This document shows, piece after piece, positions 51,415 through 60,369 of a DNA stretch of 64,000 nucleotides; within the stretch, counting starts at the first letter, position 1, and each line of letters begins with the position of its first letter. The notes under the pieces are model-generated. The model was not told the origin of the DNA. It saw nothing but the letters and a program-made list of their open reading frames with translations, and did no database searches. The DNA is taken from positions 124,001 to 188,000 of the forward strand of contig NZ_VFWZ01000002.1 of NCBI RefSeq assembly GCF_006443095.1, written 5' to 3'. This DNA comes from Aquimarina algicola (lineage in GTDB: Bacteria > Bacteroidota > Bacteroidia > Flavobacteriales > Flavobacteriaceae). Both the position numbers and the translations under genes were made by a program.

Positions 51415-52611
51415 TTATGTTTTAGCGAGTTGTTTTACTTGCTTTTCTTTAAATGTTTTATAAAATATCAGGTAATACAAACCAAAGGTTAAGATGAAAC
51501 CAGCGAGCCCATATACAAATGGAATCTGTAATCCTTGGAGATCAACTAAAATCCCTACTGAAAAAGAAGCTAGCAATACACCCAGATTTTGAAAAAAGTG
51601 AACTTTACTATAATCCAGCGAATAAGACTCTGGAGTACTGTATTCGAATAACAAGACATCAAAACGAACGACTCCTTGAAAAATAGCCCAACCATATATG
51701 ATCCTACCTACAATTACAATTCCATCTACCGGGATTCCTTGTAGCAATATCCCTATCATACCAATAGCAATAGCAGAAATGATTCCTTGGTGTTTGCCTT
51801 GCGAACTACTTCGTTTGGTATTGATCCATAGGGCAAACAATGCCACAAAACCTGGAATTGCATATATAAACCCTGATATCAATTTACTTTTGTATATCGA
51901 AATACTTTCCCAATAGGCTGCAAAAAATGGTCTGATCAAAAAGTCACTAAAATATAAGATCATTGTAATCAGTCCTATTTTTAAAATAAAACCTTTGGGC
52001 ATTACACTGCTTTTTGCTGATACCTCTTTAGACTGCTCTGGTTCTATATTCTTTTTAGTATTAAATCGTTTATTTTGTATCAGATATAGACTCATACCCA
52101 TCTGTACGAAGTCTCCTGCTGCCATGATCAAAAAGATTGTACTGGCTTGAACCAAATCAACTGTTAGCCCTCCTATTACTGCTCCTAGAATTCCTCCCAG
52201 ATGCACTACAACGGATAGTGTTCCAATAGTCTGTTGATGCTCTTCTTTGGTAATGATTTTTAAGATATAAGGATATACCAGCAAGTAACTTCCTTTGAAG
52301 AAAATCATGATCAGAGAAATCAACCAAAAATTAAAATATGAGCTTGTCCAATAGCAATACAAGGCTAATATACCGGCAATAAGTTGTGTATACACCAATA
52401 TATTGAGCTCTGAAACTTTTTTGGAGATATATGCCCAAAACGGAAATCCTATCATCACCATAAAACAAATGGCAGCAAAATAATATCCTACAAATTCTGG
52501 ATCTTTAATCCCGAAACGAGCCTCAAAAAACTGTGGATAGAATGGATGTAGCAAATAGTCGCTTACTACTGCTACAAGAGTCATCAAAATAAGAAAGTTT
52601 TTTAGGCTCAT
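51415..52611 (-). CDS. MFS transporter, probable siderophore exporter
   Basis: The protein has 398 residues and 12 hydrophobic helices with a central loop near 195-210 (KKNIEPEQSKEVSAKSSVMP). The layout resembles the exporter genes of hydroxamate clusters (DfoS/AlcS-type MFS). It lies between the hydroxylase and the synthetases. A 13-bp hairpin (52628-52665) lies 17 bases before its start. It probably exports the finished siderophore across the inner membrane. Confidence 0.85.
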   Translation of the reverse strand: MSLKNFLILMTLVAVVSDYLLHPFYPQFFEARFGIKDPEFVGYYFAAICFMVMIGFPFWAYISKKVSELNILVYTQLIAGILALYCYWTSSYFNFWLISLIMIFFKGSYLLVYPYILKIITKEEHQQTIGTLSVVVHLGGILGAVIGGLTVDLVQASTIFLIMAAGDFVQMGMSLYLIQNKRFNTKKNIEPEQSKEVSAKSSVMPKGFILKIGLITMILYFSDFLIRPFFAAYWESISIYKSKLISGFIYAIPGFVALFALWINTKRSSSQGKHQGIISAIAIGMIGILLQGIPVDGIVIVGRIIYGWAIFQGVVRFDVLLFEYSTPESYSLDYSKVHFFQNLGVLLASFSVGILVDLQGLQIPFVYGLAGFILTFGLYYLIFYKTFKEKQVKQLAKT

Positions 52612-52627
52612 TACTGTTTTTTATAGG

Positions 52628-52665
52628 TACATCTCATAAACCCACATAAAGATTTATGAGATGTA
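52628..52665 (-). promoter_or_regulatory. Intra-operon hairpin before the exporter gene
   Basis: TACATCTCATAAA (52628-52640) pairs perfectly with TTTATGAGATGTA (52653-52665), with a 12-base loop. There is no T-run after it on the minus strand, so processing, stability or partial termination is more likely than a full terminator. Confidence 0.6.
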
Positions 52666-52674
52666 TACACTTGT

Positions 52675-54012
52675 TTATTTTATAAAAGAGGCTTCAGTAA
52701 GAATTTCTTCTTCTTCAGTGACTTCAAACTGCTGAAAAGCAATACGTTTTTCTATCGGATAATACTCTTTGCCCATAATTTCTTTGATAATAAAAGAATT
52801 ACGATAGCAGGCCATACCCAAGTCAGGAGTCACAAAACCGTGCGTATGTAATTCTACATTCTGTACAAAAATATCTTCGCCCGATTTGTCTATACTATAA
52901 TTGCGATGTACATCATATCTTCCTTTATCATCCCATCGTATTTGATCTGAAATTCCTTTGATAAACTCAGGCATATGATAGGTGTATCCCGTTGCCAAAA
53001 CTAGAGTCTCTGTCTGATGCCCATATTGTTTGCCCTGCTCTACTTGATTTAATTCTAGACTAAACACTTCTTCAGCTTCATTAAATTGTACTGCTGTTAA
53101 TTCTGAATTGGTACGTAACTGTATATTGACCTTATTAGTAAGTTGTTTTGTATATATCAGATCATAAATATCTGCTATAAGGTTTTGGTTGATTCCCTTA
53201 TAAAGATGTTTTTGATTCTTGATCAGATGATCTCTTTTTTCTGAAGGAAGATTATAAAAGTAATCTACATACTCTGGAGAAGTCATTTCTAACGTCAGCT
53301 TAGAATATTCTAGTGGGAAAAATCTTGGCGATCTTGTAATCCAATTAAGTTGATATTCTTTGGTATCAATCTCTTGTAATAGATCGTAAAAAATCTCTGC
53401 GGCACTTTGCCCACTACCTAATATGGTTATTGCTTTTTTAGACTGTAAAGCGTCTTTATGATCTAAATAAGAAGATGAATGAATCGCTTTTCCTTTCAGG
53501 TTTTTACAGCACTCAGGAATGTGAGGTTGTGTTCCTGTTCCTAAAACTAATTTTCGAGCTTTGTAAACCTTGATCTCTTCGGTTTGTGTACATTTTGAAG
53601 TCACAACATAACACTCATCATTTGTATCATATTCTACATAAGTAACTTCTGTATTAAAAAACAGATTGGGTAATTGTTGTATCACCCATTGGCAGTATTG
53701 ATTATACTCATTACGTAGTAAAAGAAAGTCTTCTTTGATATAGAAAGAATACATCCTACCCTGTTTTTTAATATAGTTTAAAAAACTAAAAGGACTTGTT
53801 GGATCGGCCAAAGTAACCAAATCTGCCATAAAAGGGATTTGAAGCGTAGTATCTTGAAGCAACATTCCGGGATGCCAATTAAATCCTGGTCTTTTATCCA
53901 AAAACACGCCTTCTACTTCTTCTATTGGGTTTGTTAAACACGCTAAGCCCAAATTAAAAGGACCTATGCCAACTGCGACAAAGTCAATTATTTTATTTGT
54001 TTCCATCATCAT
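52675..54012 (-). CDS. Lysine/ornithine/cadaverine N-hydroxylase (IucD/DfoA type)
   Basis: The protein has 445 residues. FAD motif VGIGPFNLGLACL (14-26), NADPH motif ILGSGQSAAEIFYDL near 198, and the C-terminal LATGYTYHMPEF (ATGY) are typical of microbial N-hydroxylating monooxygenases. With a decarboxylase upstream it probably hydroxylates the diamine made by it, cadaverine by analogy with DesB/DfoA/BibB. It starts at one of three successive ATGs, six bases after the decarboxylase stop. Confidence 0.91.
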   Translation of the reverse strand: MMMETNKIIDFVAVGIGPFNLGLACLTNPIEEVEGVFLDKRPGFNWHPGMLLQDTTLQIPFMADLVTLADPTSPFSFLNYIKKQGRMYSFYIKEDFLLLRNEYNQYCQWVIQQLPNLFFNTEVTYVEYDTNDECYVVTSKCTQTEEIKVYKARKLVLGTGTQPHIPECCKNLKGKAIHSSSYLDHKDALQSKKAITILGSGQSAAEIFYDLLQEIDTKEYQLNWITRSPRFFPLEYSKLTLEMTSPEYVDYFYNLPSEKRDHLIKNQKHLYKGINQNLIADIYDLIYTKQLTNKVNIQLRTNSELTAVQFNEAEEVFSLELNQVEQGKQYGHQTETLVLATGYTYHMPEFIKGISDQIRWDDKGRYDVHRNYSIDKSGEDIFVQNVELHTHGFVTPDLGMACYRNSFIIKEIMGKEYYPIEKRIAFQQFEVTEEEEILTEASFIK

Positions 54013-54018
54013 GTGGTT

Positions 54019-55527
54019 TTAATTATTGGAGGTGTAATATTGTATTCCTTGATCTTTGATCATAGTAATGATGTCAAGGAGGTTTTCTTTTCTATTACGT
54101 GGATTTAATAAGGTAAACTTTAGATAGATATTACCATTCAGTTTGGTACTTGCTACTGATGCTTGCCCAGAGTTGAAAAGTGTATTTTTTATATGAAGAT
54201 TTATAGCATTGAGCGTTTTATCATCCTGAATTCCGGGGGTTTTAAAACGAAATACCAATGTACTTAACTCTGGTTTATGAGCTACTTCAAAATGGGTATC
54301 TTCTTTAATACTTTCATACACTTCAACTGCAAGATGATGTACTTTTTCCAGAAAGAAACCTAAGTTTTCTTTTCCGGTTACTTTCAAAGTAAACCATAAT
54401 TTTAGTGCATCAAATCTTCTTGTGGTTTGTATCGATTTTTCGATAAGATTAGGTTGCTCTTCGTCCCTATGTTCTAAAGGGTTCAGATAATCAGCATAAT
54501 ACGATACATATTTAAAATGTCTTGTGTCTCTTACTAAAAATGCACTGGAGCACACAGGTTGAAATAATGTCTTATGGAAATCTATTGTAATTGAATCTGC
54601 ATGTTCTATACCATTAAGGAGATGTCTATGCGTATCTGTTAGCACATAACATCCACCATATGCCCCATCAACATGAAACCATATATCATATTCTCTTGCA
54701 ATTTTAGAAATGGTTTGTAAAGGGTCAAAACTTCCAAAATCAGTTGTTCCTGCTGTAGCTACTATCGCAATAGGAATATTGCCAAGTTGTTTTTCTTTTT
54801 CTATAGCTTGTACAAGAGCATTAGAATCCATCTTCATTTTATCATCTGTAGCCACAGGAATAACGGCATCGTAACCCATACCTAGTAAGGCGGCATTCTT
54901 TTTAGTACTAAAGTGTGCTTTATCAGAGCAGAAAATCCTGAATCTGCTTACCTGGTCAGACCACCCATTTTCTTTTAGATTAATCCCATAATGTGTAAAA
55001 GCATAATGGTCTCTTGCCATCAAAATAGCTTTAAAATTTGATTGTGTGCCTCCACTGGTAAAAACACCATCGGCCTGAGAGGGCAGATTCATCAAATCAC
55101 AAATCCAACGAATCATTTCTTGCTCTATTAGTGTAGCAGTAGTGCTTTGATCCCATGTTTCTACAGCTGTATTTACAGTAGAAGCGATTAAATCGCCAAC
55201 CAAAGCTGGTAAAGCTAATGGGCAATTAAGATGCGCTACGTAGTTGGAATGATGAAATGAAATAGCGTGATCCAAAAAAACGGTTTTGATCTTTTGTAAT
55301 GTTTCATCAATAGTTAATGTATCTCCTGATTCTACCGAAATATCATTTTTAAACATTCGTAATTCCTCTGGAGAAGCACCACTATAAAACTGATCATTCT
55401 CTAAAAAACTCTTGAGATATTGAACTGTTTTTTCAATATATTCTGCATATTCTTCTTTTGTATTTGCATCAAAAAGATGGTCAAGAGTGTGGTTAGGTTT
55501 AAGACTAATTTGAGTTTCTAGCAACAT
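54019..55527 (-). CDS. PLP-dependent amino-acid decarboxylase (DesA/DfoJ type)
   Basis: The protein has 502 residues, a group II decarboxylase. PLP lysine is Lys319 in ITIDFHKTLFQP. Other motifs are TSGGTQSNFKAIL (158-170), TAGTTDFGSFDP (258-269) and HVDGAYGGCYV. In hydroxamate siderophore clusters this enzyme makes cadaverine from lysine, or putrescine from ornithine. It is the first gene of the seven-gene operon, downstream of the AraC-type operator. Confidence 0.92.
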   Translation of the reverse strand: MLLETQISLKPNHTLDHLFDANTKEEYAEYIEKTVQYLKSFLENDQFYSGASPEELRMFKNDISVESGDTLTIDETLQKIKTVFLDHAISFHHSNYVAHLNCPLALPALVGDLIASTVNTAVETWDQSTTATLIEQEMIRWICDLMNLPSQADGVFTSGGTQSNFKAILMARDHYAFTHYGINLKENGWSDQVSRFRIFCSDKAHFSTKKNAALLGMGYDAVIPVATDDKMKMDSNALVQAIEKEKQLGNIPIAIVATAGTTDFGSFDPLQTISKIAREYDIWFHVDGAYGGCYVLTDTHRHLLNGIEHADSITIDFHKTLFQPVCSSAFLVRDTRHFKYVSYYADYLNPLEHRDEEQPNLIEKSIQTTRRFDALKLWFTLKVTGKENLGFFLEKVHHLAVEVYESIKEDTHFEVAHKPELSTLVFRFKTPGIQDDKTLNAINLHIKNTLFNSGQASVASTKLNGNIYLKFTLLNPRNRKENLLDIITMIKDQGIQYYTSNN

Positions 55528-55562
55528 ATTTTATTTTTATTTAATCTAAATAAGATTTAATA

Positions 55563-55620
55563 CAAAGCTAGTGATCAAAAGAAATAACTAAATGACGTGA
55601 ATTGGATAAAAAATGACGTG
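55563..55620 (-). promoter_or_regulatory. Promoter and AraC-type operator of the siderophore operon
   Basis: Minus-strand -7 box TAGCTTTG at 55563-55570 (TAnnTTTG). Directly upstream, AATGACGTG occurs twice, at 55591-55599 and 55612-55620, exactly 21 bp apart. The element matches 41693-41720 at 21 of 28 positions. The proximal half-site lies over the -33 region, the usual activator position. Confidence 0.72.
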
Positions 55621-55801
55621 TTTTTTTAATTAAGTAGAAATTAACACTCTAGTGATACCTTGGTAATCATAAAGAAATATAACGGTGATTACATTTTAAA
55701 ATTGTAAGATTTATACTTTTATTTTGATATGCTTTTTTAAAAAAGTGGGCTATATTATCAAAACAATATAGCATATAAGAAATCACTCATTTTTTGTATA
55801 T

Positions 55802-55845
55802 GTAACCATTGTTACTGATGGATATCTTTTGAAACTATACCTTTA
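55802..55845 (+). promoter_or_regulatory. Crp/Fnr-type operator and promoter a (DUF983-crp-sulP)
   Basis: Palindrome GTAAC-CATT-GTTAC at 55802-55815, centre 55808.5. The -7 box TACCTTTA starts at 55838, 29.5 bp from the centre. Between 55621 and 55801 I see only A/T-rich sequence. Confidence 0.75.
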
Positions 55846-55939
55846 TAAAAAATTTAAGCAGGTATTCTTACTAACTTATTTTATTACTATTTTAACGTAG
55901 TAGAACACAAATACTATATCATACTATAAATTAAAAATC

Positions 55940-56341
55940 ATGTTTGGTAAAGGTTCAAAATTATACAGCATCCTATTTTTAAAATGCCCTCGATGTCATG
56001 AGGGGAAATTTTTAAAAGCTCATCCATACAACTTAGCAAATTTTAACAAAGTAAGAGAAAAATGTCCTAAATGTGGATTGAAATATAGCATAGAGCCTAG
56101 TTTTTACTACGGCTCTATGTATGTTTCATATGGAGTAGGTATTGCTGTAGCTGTAGCTGTTTTTGTTTTGATCAAATTGTTTGGTCTTGATTTAGGACCT
56201 ATTGAGATTTTCATAAGTATAGTCGTAGCCCTTGTATTGGCAATGCCATATATCGGAGCTGTCTCAAAATCCATTTGGGCTAATTTTTTCTTTTCTTATG
56301 ATAAATCTATTGCCAAAAATATAACACAGAAAGTTAAATGA
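55940..56341 (+). CDS. DUF983 protein
   Basis: The protein has 133 residues. Two CxxC knuckles (LKCPRCHEGKF at 14-22 and EKCPKCGLKY near 45) form a zinc ribbon, and two membrane helices follow (about 66-84 and 92-112). DUF983 proteins are small inner-membrane zinc-ribbon proteins of unknown function. It is the first gene of an operon with the Crp/Fnr regulator; its TGA overlaps the regulator ATG by four bases (ATGA). Its promoter carries operator a. Confidence 0.85.
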   Translation: MFGKGSKLYSILFLKCPRCHEGKFLKAHPYNLANFNKVREKCPKCGLKYSIEPSFYYGSMYVSYGVGIAVAVAVFVLIKLFGLDLGPIEIFISIVVALVLAMPYIGAVSKSIWANFFFSYDKSIAKNITQKVK

Positions 56342-56970
56342 TTCAAGAGTTAAGAGATAGTTACGGAAACCAATTTGAGGATGCTTTAATTTATGAAATC
56401 GTTCAGGTCGGCACTTTCAAAGAAATTCCTGCTGGTTTTAAAATGATAGAAGTTGGAGATTATATAAAAGGGATGCCTTTGTTGGTCTCTGGCGTGATCA
56501 AAGTACTACGAGATGACAAAGATGGCGATGAGTTGTTACTATATTATTTAGAAACAGGCGATACTTGCTCTATGACAATGACATGTTGTATTGGTGAGGT
56601 TAAAAGTGAAATCAGGGCTATTGCAGAAACAGATGCAAAATTGATTATGATCCCCATTAGAAAAATGGAAGAATGGACTGCAAAATACAAATCATGGAGG
56701 AATTTTGTTTTTGAAAGTTACCACAATAGACTCAACGAGCTCTTAGTGACTCTGGATAGTGTTGCCTTCAATAAAATGGATGAGCGCTTGGTCGATTATT
56801 TGAAAGAAAAAGCTCGTGTAAATAACGAAACGAGTATCCATAATACACATCAAGAAATTGCTTACGAATTACATAGTTCTAGAGTTGTTATTTCAAGATT
56901 ATTAAAAAAACTTGAAAAATTAGGTAAAATAGAACTTCATAGAAATTATATCGAAATCATTAATCTGTAA
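56338..56970 (+). CDS. Crp/Fnr-family regulator of the sulfide-oxidation genes
   Basis: The protein has 210 residues. The effector barrel spans about 20-125; the HTH is NTHQEIAYELHSSRVVISRL, where SSRVVISRLLKKLEKLG is the recognition helix region. A cysteine cluster lies in the barrel (Cys77, Cys83 and Cys84 in GDTCSMTMTCCIG). This is not the Fnr Fe-S arrangement, but it could sense thiol persulfidation. It is translationally coupled to the DUF983 gene. Palindromes at 55802, 58751, 60440 and 61864 match a Crp-type site and suggest autoregulation and control of the neighbours. Confidence 0.88.
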   Translation: MIQELRDSYGNQFEDALIYEIVQVGTFKEIPAGFKMIEVGDYIKGMPLLVSGVIKVLRDDKDGDELLLYYLETGDTCSMTMTCCIGEVKSEIRAIAETDAKLIMIPIRKMEEWTAKYKSWRNFVFESYHNRLNELLVTLDSVAFNKMDERLVDYLKEKARVNNETSIHNTHQEIAYELHSSRVVISRLLKKLEKLGKIELHRNYIEIINL

Positions 56971-57019
56971 TACCATATCGCATATTAGTTTATTAATCAT
57001 GGTATAACCCATATTTTAG

Positions 57020-58750
57020 ATGTTAAAACGCTATTTTCCAATTCTACAATGGTTACCCAATTACAAGAAATCGTATTTGTCTGGTGATATTGCTGCAGGA
57101 ATAACAGTAGGAATCATGTTAATCCCCCAAGGAATGGCCTATGCAATGATTGCCGGCTTACCTCCTGTATTTGGACTTTATGCCGCACTTATCCCTCAAG
57201 TAATGTATGCAATCCTCGGTACATCGAGACAATTAGCAGTTGGACCGGTAGCTATGGATTCTCTACTTGTTGCTTCTGGCCTAGGAGCTTTATCATTATC
57301 AGGTATCGAAGAATATATTGCAATGGCTATATTTCTTGCTTTATTTATGGGAAGCATTCAACTCTTACTAGGAGTATTAAGAATGGGGTTCTTAGTAAAT
57401 TTCTTATCAAAACCAGTTATTAGTGGATTTACCTCCGCAGCTGCGATCATCATCGGATTAAGTCAACTCAAACACCTATTAGGAACAACCATAGAAAGAA
57501 GTAATCAAGTACATATTTTACTGAAAAATGCATTTGCTACCATTGATCAGACCAACCTATATACATTAGGAATCGGTATTTTTTCTATATTTTTAATCAA
57601 AGGAATCAAAAAAATACATAAAAGTATTCCTGCCGCCTTAATTGTTGTAGTATTAGGTATTGTTGGTGTCTATGTTACAGGACTTCATGATCTGGGTGTA
57701 AAAATTGTAGAAACTGTTCCCAAAGGTTTTCCTGATTTTAAAACTCCATCTGTACCATATACTAGGATTACAGAATTGCTCCCTATTGCATTAACACTAG
57801 CACTTATTGCCTTTATGGAGGCTATTTCTGTAGCCAAAGCTGTAGAAGAAAAACACACTGACTATGAAATAGATGCTAATCAAGAACTAATTGCTCTGGG
57901 AGCGTCAAACATGATTGGTTCTCTTTTTCAATCCTACCCAACAACGGGTGGGTTTTCTAGAACTGCTGTAAATGATCAGGCGGGCGCAAAAACAGGTATT
58001 GCAGCTTTGGTTAGTGTTCTAGTTGTTGGACTTACCCTACTATTTCTAACACCATTATTTTATTACCTTCCTAATGCTATTCTTGCTGCGATCATAATGA
58101 CCGCAGTTTTTGGTTTGATAGATATCAAATATCCGATACAGCTATTCAAAAACCGAAAAGACGAATTCTTATTACTAATCATCACTTTTATAATTACCCT
58201 CACTATAGGAATTAAAGAAGGAATTCTTACAGGAGTATTAATATCCTTGCTACTTTTAGTCTACAGAACTTCAAAGCCGCATATTGCTATCTTAGGTAAA
58301 ATAAAAGACACGAATTATTTTAAAAATATCGATCGTTTTAATACCGACACAGAAACTTCTCAACATATACTGATTATTAGATTTGATGCACAATTATATT
58401 TTGGTAATAAAGATTATTTTAAAAAAGAACTTTATTATCAAATAGATCAAAAAGGGAAAGAACTACGTACTATTATCCTCAATGCAGAATCCATTAATTA
58501 TATCGATAGTAGTGCTGCGCATATGCTCTTACAAATAATTAAAGAATTAAAAAACAAAAATATCCAATTCATGGTAGCCGGTGCTATTGGTCCCACTAGA
58601 GATATTTTATTCAGTAGTGGGCTTATTCATGCTATTGGAAAAGAAAATTTATTTGTAAAAACGTATGAAGCATATGAACACTGTAATCATTCTATCCAAA
58701 AAACAGCATTACAAAAGAAAATAGCATTACAAACAATTAAAAGTTCTTAG
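57020..58750 (+). CDS. SulP-family anion transporter with STAS domain
   Basis: The protein has 576 residues, with about 11-12 membrane helices in 20-420 (IAAGITVGIMLIPQGMAYAM is the SulP signature) and a C-terminal STAS domain (LIIRFDAQLYFGNKDYFKKE; ESINYIDSSAAHMLLQIIKE). It moves sulfate, bicarbonate or another oxyanion. In this cluster, sulfite, sulfate or thiosulfate made from sulfide is a likely substrate. It starts 49 bases after the regulator, across a short ATACCAT/ATGGTAT hairpin, and has no operator of its own. Confidence 0.9.
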   Translation: MLKRYFPILQWLPNYKKSYLSGDIAAGITVGIMLIPQGMAYAMIAGLPPVFGLYAALIPQVMYAILGTSRQLAVGPVAMDSLLVASGLGALSLSGIEEYIAMAIFLALFMGSIQLLLGVLRMGFLVNFLSKPVISGFTSAAAIIIGLSQLKHLLGTTIERSNQVHILLKNAFATIDQTNLYTLGIGIFSIFLIKGIKKIHKSIPAALIVVVLGIVGVYVTGLHDLGVKIVETVPKGFPDFKTPSVPYTRITELLPIALTLALIAFMEAISVAKAVEEKHTDYEIDANQELIALGASNMIGSLFQSYPTTGGFSRTAVNDQAGAKTGIAALVSVLVVGLTLLFLTPLFYYLPNAILAAIIMTAVFGLIDIKYPIQLFKNRKDEFLLLIITFIITLTIGIKEGILTGVLISLLLLVYRTSKPHIAILGKIKDTNYFKNIDRFNTDTETSQHILIIRFDAQLYFGNKDYFKKELYYQIDQKGKELRTIILNAESINYIDSSAAHMLLQIIKELKNKNIQFMVAGAIGPTRDILFSSGLIHAIGKENLFVKTYEAYEHCNHSIQKTALQKKIALQTIKSS

Positions 58751-58794
58751 GTGACTTAAGTCACTGTATCTCTAATATTTCGGATATATATTTA
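58751..58794 (+). promoter_or_regulatory. Crp/Fnr-type operator and promoter b (persulfide dioxygenase)
   Basis: Palindrome GTGAC-TTAA-GTCAC at 58751-58764, centre 58757.5, directly after the SulP stop codon. The -7 box TATATTTA starts at 58787, again 29.5 bp from the centre. Confidence 0.7.
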
Positions 58795-58822
58795 TTCCAT
58801 CAAAATTTTAAAAGATAGAATC

Positions 58823-60238
58823 ATGAAAGTAGAACAAATTTATACGGGATGTCTTGCTCACGCAGCTTATTATATTGAAAGTAATGGTGTCGCAGCCGTA
58901 TTTGACCCCTTAAGAGAAGTGCAACCTTATATTGAGCGAGCACAAGAGGATAATGCTGAAATAAAATATGTTTTTGAGACTCATTTTCATGCGGATTTTG
59001 TGAGCGGACATTTAGATTTACAAAAAAAAGCCGGTGCGCAAATCGTATTTGGTCCTGGAGCTAAACCTAATTACGAAGCTATCATTGCAGAAGATGGGCA
59101 ACTATTTGAACTTGGAGCCTATAAAATAAAAGTCATTCATACTCCGGGACATACTATGGAGAGTACAACATATCTTTTGATTGACGAAAATGGAAAAGAA
59201 CACGGTATCATCACAGGAGATACTTTATTTATCGGAGATGTAGGAAGACCTGATCTGGCACAACATGTAGTCTCAGAATTGACAGAAGAAAAATTAGCCG
59301 GGCATCTCTATGATTCGCTTCGCAATAAAATTATGCCATTAGACGATAGTCTTATTATATATCCTAATCATGGGGCTGGTTCTGCTTGCGGAAAAATGAT
59401 GAGTAACGAAACTACAGATACATTAGGTAATCAGAAAAAATTGAACTATGCACTACGTGCAGACATGAACAAAGAAGAGTTTATAGAAGCACTGCTCAAA
59501 GGACTTACCACCCCTCCCGGATATTTCCCCCAGAATGTATTGATGAACATCAAAGGATATGAAAGCCTAGACACAGTAATGGATAGAGCTACAAAAGCTT
59601 TGGAGCCAGATGCTTTTGAAATAGTTGCAAATGAGACTTCGGCTTTAATACTCGACACCAGAGATGCTTTAGATTTTGCTAAAGGAGCCATCCCAAATAG
59701 TATTAACATAGGGCTTAATGGTAGTTTTGCACAATGGGTTGGCGAAATGATCCCAGATGTAAAACAACCTATATTGTTAATCACTTATCCCGATAAAGAA
59801 GAAGAGGCAATTACAAGATTATCCAGAGTTGGTTATGATTATGCTATTGGTTATCTCAAAGACGGATTTGACTCCTGGAAAATTGAAGGTAGAGATTATG
59901 ATATTATACATCGGATATCGCCAAAAGAATTAGAACACCGTTATCATAAACAAGAAACACTCATTTTTGATGTACGTAAAAAGAGTGAGTATGACTCTGA
60001 GCATCTTATCAATGCAATAAATGTACCTCTAAATGAAATCAATAAACGTCTAGCTGAATTTCCAAAAGATCAACCTTTTGTTATCCACTGTGCAGGAGGA
60101 TACAGAAGTATGATTGCTGCTTCAATCCTAAAACAAAGAGGTTGGAATGAATTTTCTGATGTTGAAGGAGGTTTTAAAGGGTTAAAAGAAACATCTCTAC
60201 CCAAATCAGAATTTATTGAACCTACAACAATGCTATAG
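58823..60238 (+). CDS. Persulfide dioxygenase-rhodanese fusion (CstB/ETHE1-like)
   Basis: The protein has 471 residues. The N-terminal metallo-beta-lactamase domain has THFHADFVSGH (His54, His56, Asp58, His63), IHTPGHTMES, GDTLFIGDVGRPDL and YPNHGAGSACG, all typical of ETHE1-type persulfide dioxygenases, which oxidise glutathione or other low-molecular persulfide to sulfite. Two rhodanese domains follow. The first (about 270-365) has no Cys at the active-site loop (LLITYPDKEE). The second has Cys in PFVIHCAGGYRSM (about 420). The second domain can exchange sulfur with thiosulfate or sulfite. Promoter b lies upstream. Confidence 0.93.
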   Translation: MKVEQIYTGCLAHAAYYIESNGVAAVFDPLREVQPYIERAQEDNAEIKYVFETHFHADFVSGHLDLQKKAGAQIVFGPGAKPNYEAIIAEDGQLFELGAYKIKVIHTPGHTMESTTYLLIDENGKEHGIITGDTLFIGDVGRPDLAQHVVSELTEEKLAGHLYDSLRNKIMPLDDSLIIYPNHGAGSACGKMMSNETTDTLGNQKKLNYALRADMNKEEFIEALLKGLTTPPGYFPQNVLMNIKGYESLDTVMDRATKALEPDAFEIVANETSALILDTRDALDFAKGAIPNSINIGLNGSFAQWVGEMIPDVKQPILLITYPDKEEEAITRLSRVGYDYAIGYLKDGFDSWKIEGRDYDIIHRISPKELEHRYHKQETLIFDVRKKSEYDSEHLINAINVPLNEINKRLAEFPKDQPFVIHCAGGYRSMIAASILKQRGWNEFSDVEGGFKGLKETSLPKSEFIEPTTML

Positions 60239-60250
60239 TTAAACGCTAGT

Positions 60251-60322
60251 GTACTCCCTTGGGTTAAACCCAAAAGGCATCGGTAGAAAATAATTTTGAT
60301 TTCCAGCCAAGCCACGGAGTAC
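60251..60322. other. Possible structured RNA segment after the persulfide dioxygenase gene
   Basis: GTACTCC (60251-60257) and GGAGTAC (60316-60322) can close a 72-base element that contains a TTGGGTT-A-AACCCAA hairpin and an AAAATAATTTT hairpin. It does not fit the conserved D- and T-loop bases of a tRNA. The closing stem could occur by chance. Confidence 0.3.
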
Positions 60323-60369
60323 TTACATCTCGATTATCGAGTAAAAAGTAGAAATTAAGGTTGAAGATG

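Noticed and set aside
60251..60322. tRNA gene
   Set aside because: The 72-base length and 7-bp closing stem fit, but neither strand shows a D-stem, a proper anticodon arm or the TTCRA T-loop.
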